Assembly: GCA_016936505.1 (NCBI GenBank)
Contig: JAFGXS010000052.1
Span: forward strand, 124,001 to 188,000
Source: Bacteroidales bacterium
GTDB taxonomy: Bacteria; Bacteroidota; Bacteroidia; Bacteroidales; F082
Length of the DNA stretch: 64,000 nt
Reading direction: 5' to 3'
Under the pieces are notes generated by a model that worked only from the letters and a program-made list of their open reading frames with translations, did not search any database and was not told where the DNA came from. The position numbers and the translations under genes were made by a program. How positions within the stretch are numbered: position 1 is the stretch's first letter; the number at the start of each line of letters is the position of its first letter. Of the stretch, positions 43,810 through 53,161 are shown one piece after another.

Positions 43810-45063
43810 TTATTGATTAAATTTCTTCAAATACGGTTTTAAAAGATCTTTATGAACCATAAGATCCATAATTTTCAATTTCACATAAGGTTCGCTAAAG
43901 AAATAATAACCAAACTCAGGACTATCAGGATTAACACTTCTAGAACCTGAACTGGAATCCTTAATCAAATACCAGTAATTCCCATTTTTGTCTTTGGTGT
44001 AACCAACCATATGCATGCCATGATCATCGGTCGTGGTTCCATTGGAGAAACGAAACTGACGGGCATCATCGTTAATGTATTGAGCAGGAATATCAAAACT
44101 TGGAATCAAGCCTGTATTATTAATATGCGATAACCCTGCTTCCGAAACATCACCACCGATGCATATTGTATAGCCTTTATCCATTCCTGTGTGAATAATA
44201 TCCATAAATACATTGAGTGGCACATTATAATAAGCTTTGCTATGCCACCAGTTATCCGGAACCTGATATTCCACCTGCTGCCAGAAAGGCTTTTGCATAT
44301 AACTCAACACATCCACATAATCATCCATATTTAACCTTAGATAGTCATTCAGAAATGATTTTGGGGTGTATTCCTTTCCTTTGTAAATGAAACTGGTTGG
44401 AGGTTCGCCCATATAATAATTGAGAATGGAGCGTGTGGTAGCTATCACAGCAGCTTTGTTCCAATCAGCTGATTTTTTCACACTGGCAAGATAAGTATGC
44501 AACTCATCCATTAATTTTGAGTGGTCATAAAACTTTTGACCCGGCAAAAGACCCGTATAAACATCGCGGGGAACAATACCATATTTTTTGTAAATCCTTG
44601 TTAAAGCATTAGCTTCTGCACCTTCGTCAACAAGTGAATTGCCACGAGTATCTACAAAACGGCTTACTTTTTCAACATATTCCCAGTACACAGTGAACAT
44701 CTCAGATAGCCTTACATCCTTATTGTATAAACGGTGTTCTTCTGATTCCATAAACGAAGTGGTTGAAAAACTCCAGCATGTACCTGTATTTCCTTGCGAA
44801 ATCGGGGGGAAATGCCAGTAATCATGAGCCTTATAATCAGAAAGCTTATTAGGAAGCTGCATTCCTGACTGATCCAAAACAAATTGCTTTTCAGCCTCTT
44901 TAGGGTGCATCTTGGCTTCGTACTCATGAATAGCCTTCATGATAACATCAGGATAATAAGTATTCTCAGGTTTCACAAAAACGCCCTTTTCGTTGTTCTG
45001 GGCATAAACCGAAGCCACAGAAAACAACAGGATAGCGATAAACAATAAAGTAATTTTTTTCAT
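43810..45063 (-). CDS. Secreted C1-family (bleomycin-hydrolase-like) cysteine peptidase
   Basis: A 417-residue protein with signal peptide (1-21, ending VYAQ), then a papain-fold peptidase domain. The catalytic cysteine is Cys96 in NTGTCWSFST, and the catalytic histidine His348 in DDHGMHMVGY. Where bleomycin hydrolases have the NSWG asparagine, this protein has Asp369 in KDSSSG. The overall order matches bleomycin hydrolase/PepC, but with export to the periplasm or outside. The start is ATG 45063; an in-frame start at 45111 would put the hydrophobic segment away from the N-terminus and lies at the promoter's edge. Single gene with its own promoter and terminator. Confidence 0.86.
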   Translation of the reverse strand: MKKITLLFIAILLFSVASVYAQNNEKGVFVKPENTYYPDVIMKAIHEYEAKMHPKEAEKQFVLDQSGMQLPNKLSDYKAHDYWHFPPISQGNTGTCWSFSTTSFMESEEHRLYNKDVRLSEMFTVYWEYVEKVSRFVDTRGNSLVDEGAEANALTRIYKKYGIVPRDVYTGLLPGQKFYDHSKLMDELHTYLASVKKSADWNKAAVIATTRSILNYYMGEPPTSFIYKGKEYTPKSFLNDYLRLNMDDYVDVLSYMQKPFWQQVEYQVPDNWWHSKAYYNVPLNVFMDIIHTGMDKGYTICIGGDVSEAGLSHINNTGLIPSFDIPAQYINDDARQFRFSNGTTTDDHGMHMVGYTKDKNGNYWYLIKDSSSGSRSVNPDSPEFGYYFFSEPYVKLKIMDLMVHKDLLKPYLKKFNQ

Positions 45064-45113
45064 TTTTGTTATTTTATGAATTACAAAAAGCCTAGATCGG
45101 CTGTGAATCACGC

Positions 45114-45143
45114 CAAAATTACACTAATTTTACTTAAACCAAA
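45114..45143 (-). promoter_or_regulatory. Promoter of the C1 peptidase gene
   Basis: On the minus strand TTTG (45143-45140), an 18-base spacer and TAATTTTG (45121-45114) match the consensus in both elements. Confidence 0.7.
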
Positions 45144-45216
45144 GGAGAGCTCAATTCAGATTAAATATTAATTAAGACTTTATTTAAAATATCCTACATT
45201 TTTTTGCAGTACAGTT

Positions 45217-45245
45217 TTTGGAAAAAGAAAAAAAGTGTATTTTTG
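45217..45245 (+). promoter_or_regulatory. Promoter of the tRNA-Ser gene
   Basis: TTTG (45217-45220), a 17-base spacer and TATTTTTG (45238-45245) match fully and end ten bases before the tRNA. Confidence 0.75.
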
Positions 45246-45254
45246 CGCTCTCTT

Positions 45255-45342
<88 letters not shown>

Positions 45343-45345
45343 GAT

Positions 45346-45378
45346 AAACCCACGCTGAATAGTGTGGGTTTTTGTTTT
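45346..45378 (+). terminator. Terminator after tRNA-Ser
   Basis: AAACCCAC and GTGGGTTT form an eight-pair stem followed by TTTGTTTT. It touches the end of the convergent sulP gene, which it may also serve. Confidence 0.85.
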
Positions 45379-47020
45379 AACTCACTTCAACTAATTCTTT
45401 TGCTTTATTTAAAGCCGGACTAAAGTTATCAAATATCATTTCATCTTTAATCCATTGAGACATTTTATTCCTGTTAAAATCATCTTTAAGTTCCTTACTA
45501 ACACCTGAAAGAATTACTACAATATTAACTTTATTCAACTGATCAAGAGCATCCTTTAAATTATGTATCCCAGTCTGGTCAATAAATGAAACGTGCCGCA
45601 TTCTAATGATCAACACTTTACTTTTTAACCCTATTTCTTTTAATACTTCTGAATATTTTCTGGCCGAGGCAAAAAACAATGGTCCACTGATTTCATAAAC
45701 AGACAAACCAGCAGGCAAAGCCGAATAATCCTCAATTAAATCAGTATCAATAACATTACTGATTCTTTTTTCTCCTATATCTGACATGCGTTTCATAAAC
45801 AAGAGAGCCGACAGCACAACACCAATCTCAATTGCCACAGTAAGGTCAACAAATATGGTCAAAAGAAAAGTGCTTAACAGGACAAGGATATCAAAATAAC
45901 TACCTTTTACAGTAGCAACAAACGACCTCCATTCGCTCATATTGTAAGACACTACAATCAATACTCCGGCCAAAACTGACATTGGAATTAATTTAGCCCA
46001 ACGACCTAAAAAAAGCATAATTAGAAATAGTGTTGCGGCATGAACCATACCCGAAATAGGAGTACGTCCTCCGTTTTTCACATTGGTTGCCGTACGCGCA
46101 ATAGCCCCTGTTGCCGGAATCCCTCCAAAAAGCGGACTGGCAATATTGGCAATTCCCTGTGCAATAAGTTCGGTATTTGATCTGTGCCTACCACCAATCA
46201 TACCATCAGAAACAACAGCAGACAAAAGAGATTCTATTGAACCGAGTAAAGCAATGGTCAGAGCCGGAACAAAATAATTATGGATCTGATTTAAATGAAT
46301 TTCAGGGATGTGAAAACTGAAACTGTTGTGAATATTTCCAAAATAAGTTTCAATAGTTGAAACAGGTATATTAAATATCTGAACAAAAGCTGTTATAGCT
46401 AATATTGCTATAAATGAACCCGGAATCTTAGTTGTAATTTTCTTGAAAAAAACGGTAATTATAATTGTTACTAAAGTAATTCCCAAGGCCCAAAAGTTTA
46501 TCTGGTTAAGATGTTGGATATATGAGATCCATTTTTCGATAAAGCCCGCAGGAACCTTTTCGATTGAAAGTCCAAGCGCATCTTTAATCTGAGTTGAAAA
46601 AATGACTATGGCAATGCCACTGGTAAAACCAACAATTAAAGGATGGGGGAAATATTTCAAGAGGGAACCTAACCTGAGCAGTCCGAAAATAATCAACAGA
46701 AAACCTGCCATTATGGTCGAAATCATCAAACCATTGAGTCCATATTCCTGAAGAATACCATAAACAATAACTATAAACGCTCCGGTTGGACCACCAATTT
46801 GTACACGACTACCACCTAAAAATGAAATCAAAAAACCTGCAACAATAGCTGTAATCAATCCCCTGTCAGGAGAAACTCCCGATGCCACAGCAAAAGCTAT
46901 TGCCAATGGTAAAGCAACAATTCCAACTACTATTCCCGAAAATATATCTCTCGAAAGTTGTTTATTCCCGATTCCGGATTTTAGAACCGTAAAAAACTTA
47001 GGTTTAAATATATAGTCCAT
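45377..47020 (-). CDS. SulP-family anion transporter with STAS domain
   Basis: A 547-residue permease with about ten to twelve helices in the first 420 residues, the SulP signature near the start (VALPLAIAFAVASGVSP; GGSRVQIGGPTGAF) and a C-terminal STAS domain (about 435-540, with RMRHVSFIDQTGIHNL). SulP proteins carry sulfate, bicarbonate or other anions coupled to Na+ or H+. Neither bicarbonate (BicA-like) nor sulfate can be chosen from sequence, and no sulfur or carbonic-anhydrase gene adjoins. A candidate -7 element lies at 47044. Confidence 0.9.
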   Translation of the reverse strand: MDYIFKPKFFTVLKSGIGNKQLSRDIFSGIVVGIVALPLAIAFAVASGVSPDRGLITAIVAGFLISFLGGSRVQIGGPTGAFIVIVYGILQEYGLNGLMISTIMAGFLLIIFGLLRLGSLLKYFPHPLIVGFTSGIAIVIFSTQIKDALGLSIEKVPAGFIEKWISYIQHLNQINFWALGITLVTIIITVFFKKITTKIPGSFIAILAITAFVQIFNIPVSTIETYFGNIHNSFSFHIPEIHLNQIHNYFVPALTIALLGSIESLLSAVVSDGMIGGRHRSNTELIAQGIANIASPLFGGIPATGAIARTATNVKNGGRTPISGMVHAATLFLIMLFLGRWAKLIPMSVLAGVLIVVSYNMSEWRSFVATVKGSYFDILVLLSTFLLTIFVDLTVAIEIGVVLSALLFMKRMSDIGEKRISNVIDTDLIEDYSALPAGLSVYEISGPLFFASARKYSEVLKEIGLKSKVLIIRMRHVSFIDQTGIHNLKDALDQLNKVNIVVILSGVSKELKDDFNRNKMSQWIKDEMIFDNFSPALNKAKELVEVS

Positions 47021-47043
47021 ATTCTATAGAATAAAAATGGCTG

Positions 47044-47051
47044 CAAATATA
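47044..47051 (-). promoter_or_regulatory. Candidate -7 element for sulP
   Basis: The minus strand reads TATATTTG, a TAnnTTTG match 23 bases before the ATG. Confidence 0.4.
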
Positions 47052-47202
47052 TCACAAGTTTAGGGCTGTAGATTCATTTTAAAATAAAATATTTTAAAAT
47101 GAGAACAATTGATTTTGAATATATTATAATTATAAAATAAGCACTTATTTAGTATTATAAACAAAACTAATCTTCAATTCTTATTCAATTACTCCTGATT
47201 TA

Positions 47203-49653
47203 TTAATCTGTTTTACTGCTTTCATACTGAATACTATTCAGTACCATTTTAATCTCGCCGTAAGAGAATTCTTCATTCAGCTTCATTCTGAGTTCTCCGA
47301 TACTTCCAAATTCTGTATTTCTAATTTTTTCTTTGAGCAAATCGGAGCGTTTATGGTTCATTAATTCCTCCAACTTCAGGGTTCCGTCCAAAATAAAATG
47401 AGCCAAATGACCTTCAATGGTTCCTTCTGTAAACCCTCGTTCTTTGGCAATTTCAGGAATACCCATCCCCTCTCCAAACATTCTCAGACTAATATTTTTC
47501 GTGTTCTCCTTTGGCTTTTTCTCTGGCTTTTTGACTTCGGAAGAGACTTCCCCTTTCTCCTTGCAATAGGCCTGAATCAGCGCTGTTATTTTATTCCCGT
47601 ATTTCATTATGCGAATTTTGCCCATTCCATGGACACCAGAAAATTGTTCTTTGGTAACAGGAATTTTTTCACAAAGATCAAACAACGTTTTTTGGCTAAA
47701 AATCTGATAATGAGCCACCCCTCCTGATTCAGCCAGTTCATGCCGCAATTTACTTAAACGCGAAAACAATTCAGGTCGCGGTCCTATCACTTTCTCTTTG
47801 GACAACGAGCGAACCGGTTTCTGTTCTTGCAGTACCGATTTCGCCCTGGCTTCAAGATATTTTAAAGTGCTGAACCCATCATCTTTTAGCGCATTTAAAC
47901 AGAATAACTTTACTGATATTAATTCTTCAGTTTTAAGTAAAGCTTCTTTAAATCCCTTTTTAACTTCTCTATTGTCGGTCGTATAACCGATTTCTGACAA
48001 AGGTTTCACCATATTGTTTTCCGTCTGTTCAATGAAATACGAAATGGCTTTTAAGATTCTCTCTTTGACTTCTGTATTATTTTCAGGATCCTTTTCTTCC
48101 TGGCTCAACCGAATCAATTGTTTTTGAAAATTTTCACCAACCTGAACCAATTCCCCCACTCCCTTTTCTTTGATTGTTAACAACGGCTCAAAAATATTTC
48201 CCTGTAAAGAATCTTTATTTTGATCGGCTACTTTTATGCATTTATTGACTGAAATCAAAAAGGGTTTATAGTCAAAAAGTTCCTGAATCAATTCAAGCTG
48301 ATATTCTTTTTTCGATTTATTCAATTGTTTGTCATCAGGAGGATTTTGTTCCACTTCATGGCTAAAAGAAAGAACTTTCTCATCCTGAATGATTCCGTTT
48401 TTATTAATCCGGCTTTTCAACACAATTCCTTCCAGTGTTCGACAACGGCTCAAAGCCACATAAGTCTGTCCATGAGCAAAGGAAGCTTCAGCATCAATAA
48501 TAGCTTTCTCAAACGTAAGCCCCTGGCTTTTGTGAATGGTAATAGCCCAAGCCAGCCGTAAAGGCAATTGCGAAAAAATGCCTTTTACCTCTTCACTGAT
48601 TTCCTTCGTTTTTTCATCAAGTGTATAATTGACATTCTCCCAGGTTTCAGCACCGACATATATTTCTGAAGAATCATTCGAGCAACGAACCACAACAAAC
48701 TCGTCTCCTATTTCAATTATTTTACCAATTTTACCATTATAATATTTTTTCTCCGGTGAGCTGTCATTTTTAATGAACATCACTTGTGCCCCAACCTTCA
48801 ATTCGAGTTTGTAATGAGTCGGATACGCATATTCAGAAAAATCTCCTTCAATTTCAGCCGTAAAAAAATGGGGTTTATTTTTGATTTCTGACAGTGCATA
48901 GTTGTTGATTTGGTCTGCCCTGTTGTTATGTGTTGTGAGCGTAATATATCCTTCATCAGGATCGGGAGTAAAATGTTCATCAAAATGCTCATTGAGTGTC
49001 TGCAATGATTGTTCAGAAAGACTGTTATTCCTGATTTCATTCAGAATTTTAATAAAACTTTCGTTTTTCTGTCGGAAAATGTACTTCAGTTCAATTCCCA
49101 AAGCATTGGATCTCTGAAAAGATTTACTGCTAAAGAAAAAAGGAGTTTCATAAAAAGCCGAAAGCAATCTCCATTCGTCAGGTTTCACCACAGGGGCCAG
49201 TTGTTGCAGATCGCCAATCATTAAAACCTGGATTCCGCCAAACACTTTGTTTTTATCCTTGAATTGTCTCAAAACCTGATCAATTCCATCCAGTAAATCA
49301 GCCCTTACCATACTTATCTCATCAATAATCAAAAGATCCAACGAACGAATGATATCAATTTTTCTGCGATTAAACTTATAATGGGAACGAGACTTCTGTC
49401 TTTCGGAATATCGGCGTTCTTCCATCTCAGGTAAAATCGGGCCAAAAGGCAACTGAAAAAATGAATGAATCGTAACACCTTTTGCATTGATCGCGGCTAC
49501 GCCGGTGGGAGCAACAACAACCATTCTTTTAAATGATTCGTTACGTACTTTATGCAAAAAGGTGGTTTTCCCGGTTCCAGCTTTTCCGGTTAAAAACAAG
49601 TTTTGGTTGGTTTTTTCAATAAAATTCCAAGCTAATTCAAGTTCGGCATTCAT
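47203..49653 (-). CDS. PIF1-like helicase with HRDC and HTH domains
   Basis: An 816-residue superfamily 1 DNA helicase. Walker A is GKAGTGKT (23-30), Walker B IIDEISM near 110, and the UvrD-C2 motif AITIHKSQGLTFEKAI with YVALSRCRT lies near 370-410. After the motor come a long helical linker, an HRDC domain (about 640-705, LFSRLSKLRHELAES and GVHGMGKIRIMKYG) and a C-terminal helix-turn-helix domain (about 725-770, AKERGFTEGTIEGHLAHFI) of the RecQ-associated type. It likely unwinds DNA at forks, G-quadruplexes or R-loops. It starts 42 bases after the exonuclease/GIY-YIG gene and is probably in its operon. Confidence 0.88.
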   Translation of the reverse strand: MNAELELAWNFIEKTNQNLFLTGKAGTGKTTFLHKVRNESFKRMVVVAPTGVAAINAKGVTIHSFFQLPFGPILPEMEERRYSERQKSRSHYKFNRRKIDIIRSLDLLIIDEISMVRADLLDGIDQVLRQFKDKNKVFGGIQVLMIGDLQQLAPVVKPDEWRLLSAFYETPFFFSSKSFQRSNALGIELKYIFRQKNESFIKILNEIRNNSLSEQSLQTLNEHFDEHFTPDPDEGYITLTTHNNRADQINNYALSEIKNKPHFFTAEIEGDFSEYAYPTHYKLELKVGAQVMFIKNDSSPEKKYYNGKIGKIIEIGDEFVVVRCSNDSSEIYVGAETWENVNYTLDEKTKEISEEVKGIFSQLPLRLAWAITIHKSQGLTFEKAIIDAEASFAHGQTYVALSRCRTLEGIVLKSRINKNGIIQDEKVLSFSHEVEQNPPDDKQLNKSKKEYQLELIQELFDYKPFLISVNKCIKVADQNKDSLQGNIFEPLLTIKEKGVGELVQVGENFQKQLIRLSQEEKDPENNTEVKERILKAISYFIEQTENNMVKPLSEIGYTTDNREVKKGFKEALLKTEELISVKLFCLNALKDDGFSTLKYLEARAKSVLQEQKPVRSLSKEKVIGPRPELFSRLSKLRHELAESGGVAHYQIFSQKTLFDLCEKIPVTKEQFSGVHGMGKIRIMKYGNKITALIQAYCKEKGEVSSEVKKPEKKPKENTKNISLRMFGEGMGIPEIAKERGFTEGTIEGHLAHFILDGTLKLEELMNHKRSDLLKEKIRNTEFGSIGELRMKLNEEFSYGEIKMVLNSIQYESSKTD

Positions 49654-49695
49654 AAATTGTTGATTTAAAAGGTTTATAAAAATAACCCCGGTCGA

Positions 49696-51048
49696 TTATT
49701 TTTCAGCATATTCCAGAACAACTACTTTTCCACCGGCATTCCTCTTTAAGTAAGAAATGATAATCTGTCTAACTTCTTTATTATCATGATAAGGCTGAAT
49801 AGCTTCGTGCGGTGACTGAATTTCATCCTGAGAAACGAACCCAAAACCCACATATCGACCGTTTTCCACTTTAACTACAGACTTTTCCCCGGCTGTCCGA
49901 CCTTCATCAAAAACCAGAAAGTTATTTCTGTTAAAATGATAATTTTCAATGGATTTCTTAACTCGTTCATTGTAAATTCTTGGAGGTTCCTCTCCTACAC
50001 AAGCTCCGTTGCAACGGTGAATCTGATAATAAAAACACGCTCCGTTACTGTCATATAATCCGGTAAGTTTTTGGCACAAGCCATATTCTTCACATATTTT
50101 ATATAAATGGTCCTGCCCTTCCTTTAATGATCCGTAAGTAAAAACTGGATCAACATTATCCAGGGTTTTCATCAATTTCAAATTAAGATATCCTTGTTTA
50201 TCTGTAAAAGAATACAATCCCCATCTGAATAAAGTACGACGCTGGGCACGATTAAATACCGGCTGATACTTTTTAATTTCATGAGATTCAAGTAACAGAG
50301 CAACCAGTTCACTTCCTGTTTCCCGAAACTTTACTTCTGCCAGTTGATTTTTAATTTCCAGTTCCTTAGGATCGGCATGATTGTTCAAGTGCGACATCAC
50401 ACGTTCACGAATATTAATTGATTTCCCAACATAAATCAATGACCCGGCTTTGTTATAAAAATAATATACCCCTGGTTTTTCAGGCAAGTCTTCTAATAAA
50501 GATTTATTTCGTAACCGGCTTTCTTTTACTCCATTATTTACTTTAAGATTTGGCTCAATCGACAACAACAACTGGAAAAGCTTTAATGTAGCCATTGCAT
50601 CACCACTGGCTCTGTGCCGGGCATTGTTATCAATCCCTAACGACTGACATAGTTTTCCCAGACTGTATGAAGGTTTTCCAGGGATAAATTTCCTGCTCAA
50701 AGAAACCGTATCCAACGTTTTTCTTTCAAACTGATACCCCAGTCTCAGAAACTCATGACGAATAAAACCATAGTCAAACTTCACATTGTGACCAACAATA
50801 GTAGTATCTTCTGTAATTTCTACAATCTTTTTAGCTACCTCATAAAACTTTGGAGCATCAGCTACCATCTGATTATTAATACCTGTCAATTGTGTAATCC
50901 GGTAAGAAATCTTCCTTTCAGGATGAATCAACGTACTATATTCATCCACAATTTTTTCTCCATCATACACAAATATGGCAATTTCGGTTATTTTTTCCTG
51001 AGACGGACTTAACCCGGTGGTTTCTATATCCAGAACGGAATATTTCAC
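49696..51048 (-). CDS. DEDDh exonuclease fused to a GIY-YIG endonuclease (UvrC/Cho-like)
   Basis: A 450-residue two-nuclease fusion. The N-terminal DnaQ-type 3'-5' exonuclease has Asp7 and Glu9 (LDIETTG), GHNVKFD with Asp92, and the His145...Asp150 pair (HRASGD). From about 190 a GIY-YIG domain follows (GVYYFY 193-198, IYVGK 205-209, Arg214), as at the N-terminus of UvrC and Cho. The C-terminal part contains a QIHRCNGACVG cysteine motif like that of UvrC. It may nick beside DNA lesions and trim the strand. The start is GTG 51048: the out-of-frame ATG nearby would not give the LDIETTG frame. Twelve bases separate it from the LexA-like gene. Confidence 0.87.
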   Translation of the reverse strand: MKYSVLDIETTGLSPSQEKITEIAIFVYDGEKIVDEYSTLIHPERKISYRITQLTGINNQMVADAPKFYEVAKKIVEITEDTTIVGHNVKFDYGFIRHEFLRLGYQFERKTLDTVSLSRKFIPGKPSYSLGKLCQSLGIDNNARHRASGDAMATLKLFQLLLSIEPNLKVNNGVKESRLRNKSLLEDLPEKPGVYYFYNKAGSLIYVGKSINIRERVMSHLNNHADPKELEIKNQLAEVKFRETGSELVALLLESHEIKKYQPVFNRAQRRTLFRWGLYSFTDKQGYLNLKLMKTLDNVDPVFTYGSLKEGQDHLYKICEEYGLCQKLTGLYDSNGACFYYQIHRCNGACVGEEPPRIYNERVKKSIENYHFNRNNFLVFDEGRTAGEKSVVKVENGRYVGFGFVSQDEIQSPHEAIQPYHDNKEVRQIIISYLKRNAGGKVVVLEYAEK

Positions 51049-51060
51049 ACATTGAAAGCT

Positions 51061-51861
51061 TTACAAATTCAACTTCATTTGAATGGCTTTCACCTGTTGT
51101 TTAAGCTGCTGCACTTCTTCAGCCAGGCGATCTTTTTCCTTGTTGGACTCAGGAACTTCAGAACTGATGTAATTCACAAATTTCCATACTTCCTTAATTT
51201 CATTCACTTCCAGCTCATATGGCAGGTACAATGAATTCAGTGAATGTAAAATCAGTTTCCCGCTTTCCTTAATCTTATTCTCTAACACTTTAAAAACCAC
51301 ACCTTCTTCTTTAGTCAGCACTACATAAGCATGATGATTTCTGATGTGGTTCCAGTCCTGAACATACTCACAGGTAACGTATGAACCATTTGGAATGGGC
51401 AACATGGAATCGCCACTGATTTGAAAAGTTCTGTATTTCTTTTGTTTCGATAAGAAAGGCAACTTAAAAGTCGGTAACACCTTAATATAATCAGGATCAG
51501 CATATCCAGCTGCATATCCTGCTTTTGCCTTCTCAGATACCAATTCAATATTTTCTTCATTTTCTTCATCTACAGTCGTGGCAAGTACCCTTAGTTGCAT
51601 ACCATTAATGAAAGTCTCATTATGCGGGTCAAGTTGTGATAGTTGCTGTTCCGATAATAAAGAAAGGTCAACTTTTACCAGCATATCAATGCTGACACTA
51701 TAATATTCTGAAAATTGCATCAGAACATTTAAATTGGGTTGGGCAACACCATTCTCATATCCACTGAGAGTTGAGCGTTTCATTTCCAGTACAAATGCCA
51801 CATCATCCTGAGTACGGCCTTTGCGTTTTCTTAGTAATTTAATGTTGTTTTGAAAGTACAT
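51061..51861 (-). CDS. LexA-like regulator: XRE HTH plus S24 autoprotease
   Basis: A 266-residue repressor with an XRE-type HTH at about 5-60 and a peptidase S24 (LexA/CI) domain. The catalytic pair is Ser152 (SGDSM) and Lys191 (VVFKVLE). A candidate self-cleavage bond is Ala114-Gly115 (KAKAGYAAGY), 38 residues before the serine, close to the 35 of LexA. The last 40 residues form a coiled-coil-like helix (EEVQQLKQQVKAIQMK). Like LexA and CI it should be cleaved in response to RecA filaments, releasing its targets. It is divergent from dinB across a dyad-bearing region and first in an apparent operon with the nuclease and helicase. Confidence 0.86.
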   Translation of the reverse strand: MYFQNNIKLLRKRKGRTQDDVAFVLEMKRSTLSGYENGVAQPNLNVLMQFSEYYSVSIDMLVKVDLSLLSEQQLSQLDPHNETFINGMQLRVLATTVDEENEENIELVSEKAKAGYAAGYADPDYIKVLPTFKLPFLSKQKKYRTFQISGDSMLPIPNGSYVTCEYVQDWNHIRNHHAYVVLTKEEGVVFKVLENKIKESGKLILHSLNSLYLPYELEVNEIKEVWKFVNYISSEVPESNKEKDRLAEEVQQLKQQVKAIQMKLNL

Positions 51862-51928
51862 GATGACTGTTTTTATTTTTTATTCTTAAAAAACATCAAA
51901 CAATAAATGATTATATTGCCGTCGTTAT

Positions 51929-51975
51929 TTTGATCATATAATAATCAAATGTACTATTATTTTTTTATATGTCAA
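51929..51975 (-). promoter_or_regulatory. Promoter and candidate operator between the LexA-like gene and dinB
   Basis: On the minus strand TTG (51975-51973), a 19-base spacer and TACATTTG (51953-51946) form the regulator's promoter. TTTGAT (51929-51934) and ATCAAA (51944-51949) form an inverted repeat with a nine-base spacer that overlaps the -7 element and the transcript start, as expected for autorepression. For dinB on the plus strand only an imperfect TATTTTG (51926-51932, one base short of TAnnTTTG) is seen, and it too overlaps the dyad. Confidence 0.55.
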
Positions 51976-51991
51976 GTTTTTTGTCAATAAA

Positions 51992-53161
51992 ATGAAAGTC
52001 AGAACCATCATACATCTTGATCTGGATTCCTTTTTTGTGTCTGTAGAGCGGCTTCTGAACCCGGATTTAAATGGAAAACCAGTAATTGTTGGCAGTCTGT
52101 CTCGCCGTGGTGTAGTTGCCAGTTGCAGTTACGAAGCAAGGAAATTTGGCATACACTCTGCCATGCCATCATTACAGGCTCACAGACTATGCCCAAAAGC
52201 CATTTTTGTTAGTGGAAGCATGAAAATATACAGCCAGTATTCGGCAATGGTAACCCAAATTATTGCTGAAGCCAGTCCCGTTTTTGAGAAAGCTTCTATA
52301 GATGAACACTACATTGACATCAGCGGAATGGACCGTTTTTACGGAAGTATTAAATGGGCAACAGAACTTCGTAGCCGAATAATAAAAGAAACCGGTCTTC
52401 CTATAACCTGTGGTATTTCCATAAACAAAACACTAGCTAAGATGGCTACTAACGAAGCCAAACCCAATGGTTTTCTTTATGTTTCTGAACACGATGTGTA
52501 TGATTTTCTCGGATCCTTGTCTATTAAAAAGATTCCAATGATCGGTTCAAAAAGCTATGAGAAGTTTGCTGCTATGAAGATCAAAACAATTGCAGACCTT
52601 CGTAAAATTCCATTGAATGATATGGAAAAACAATTTGGGAAATATGGTTATATCATTGGTTTAAAAGCCAGAGGAATTGATAATCGCCCGGTAACTCCTT
52701 ATTGGGATCCAAAATCTGTAAGCAAAGAAAGAACCTTTGGTGAAGATATTTCAGATTCAGATCAACTAAGAGCTATGTTGATAGGATTAACTGAAAAAAC
52801 AGCTTTTGAGATGAGAAGAAAAAACAAGCTGGCAGGAAGCGTTACAGTAAAAATAAGGTATTCAGATTTTGATACAAGGGTATTGCAGAAAACCATACCT
52901 TTTACTAATTATGATCATGTACTCATCAGGATAGCCGAAGAATTGTTTGAAAAACTTTACAAAAAAAATGCGCCGGTGAGGCTTATAGGAGTACGATTGG
53001 CAAATCTGTCCAATCACTGGGGACAGCTAGATTTGTTTGAAGAGATAAAGTCATACGGTTCACTTTACCAAACCATGGATCACATAAAAAACAAATATGG
53101 AAAATCGGCCATTCTCAGAGCTATTAGTATGCAACAAAAAGATAATCGTGAAAATTACTGA
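51992..53161 (+). CDS. dinB: DNA polymerase IV
   Basis: A Y-family translesion polymerase of 389 residues. Metal-binding catalytic acids are Asp10 (HLDLDSFF) and Asp104-Glu105 (SIDEHYIDI); the steric region includes VGSLSRRGVVASCSYEAR. The little-finger domain is at about 240-350, followed by a sliding-clamp-binding motif QLDLF (345-349). It bypasses damaged bases at the cost of errors. Its position, divergent from a LexA-like gene, supports SOS control. The 3' end overlaps the convergent rex gene by seven bases. Confidence 0.94.
   Translation: MKVRTIIHLDLDSFFVSVERLLNPDLNGKPVIVGSLSRRGVVASCSYEARKFGIHSAMPSLQAHRLCPKAIFVSGSMKIYSQYSAMVTQIIAEASPVFEKASIDEHYIDISGMDRFYGSIKWATELRSRIIKETGLPITCGISINKTLAKMATNEAKPNGFLYVSEHDVYDFLGSLSIKKIPMIGSKSYEKFAAMKIKTIADLRKIPLNDMEKQFGKYGYIIGLKARGIDNRPVTPYWDPKSVSKERTFGEDISDSDQLRAMLIGLTEKTAFEMRRKNKLAGSVTVKIRYSDFDTRVLQKTIPFTNYDHVLIRIAEELFEKLYKKNAPVRLIGVRLANLSNHWGQLDLFEEIKSYGSLYQTMDHIKNKYGKSAILRAISMQQKDNRENY

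Noticed and set aside
53155-53161. dinB-rex overlap as a regulatory antisense element
   Set aside because: A seven-base convergent overlap of stop regions is ordinary gene packing.
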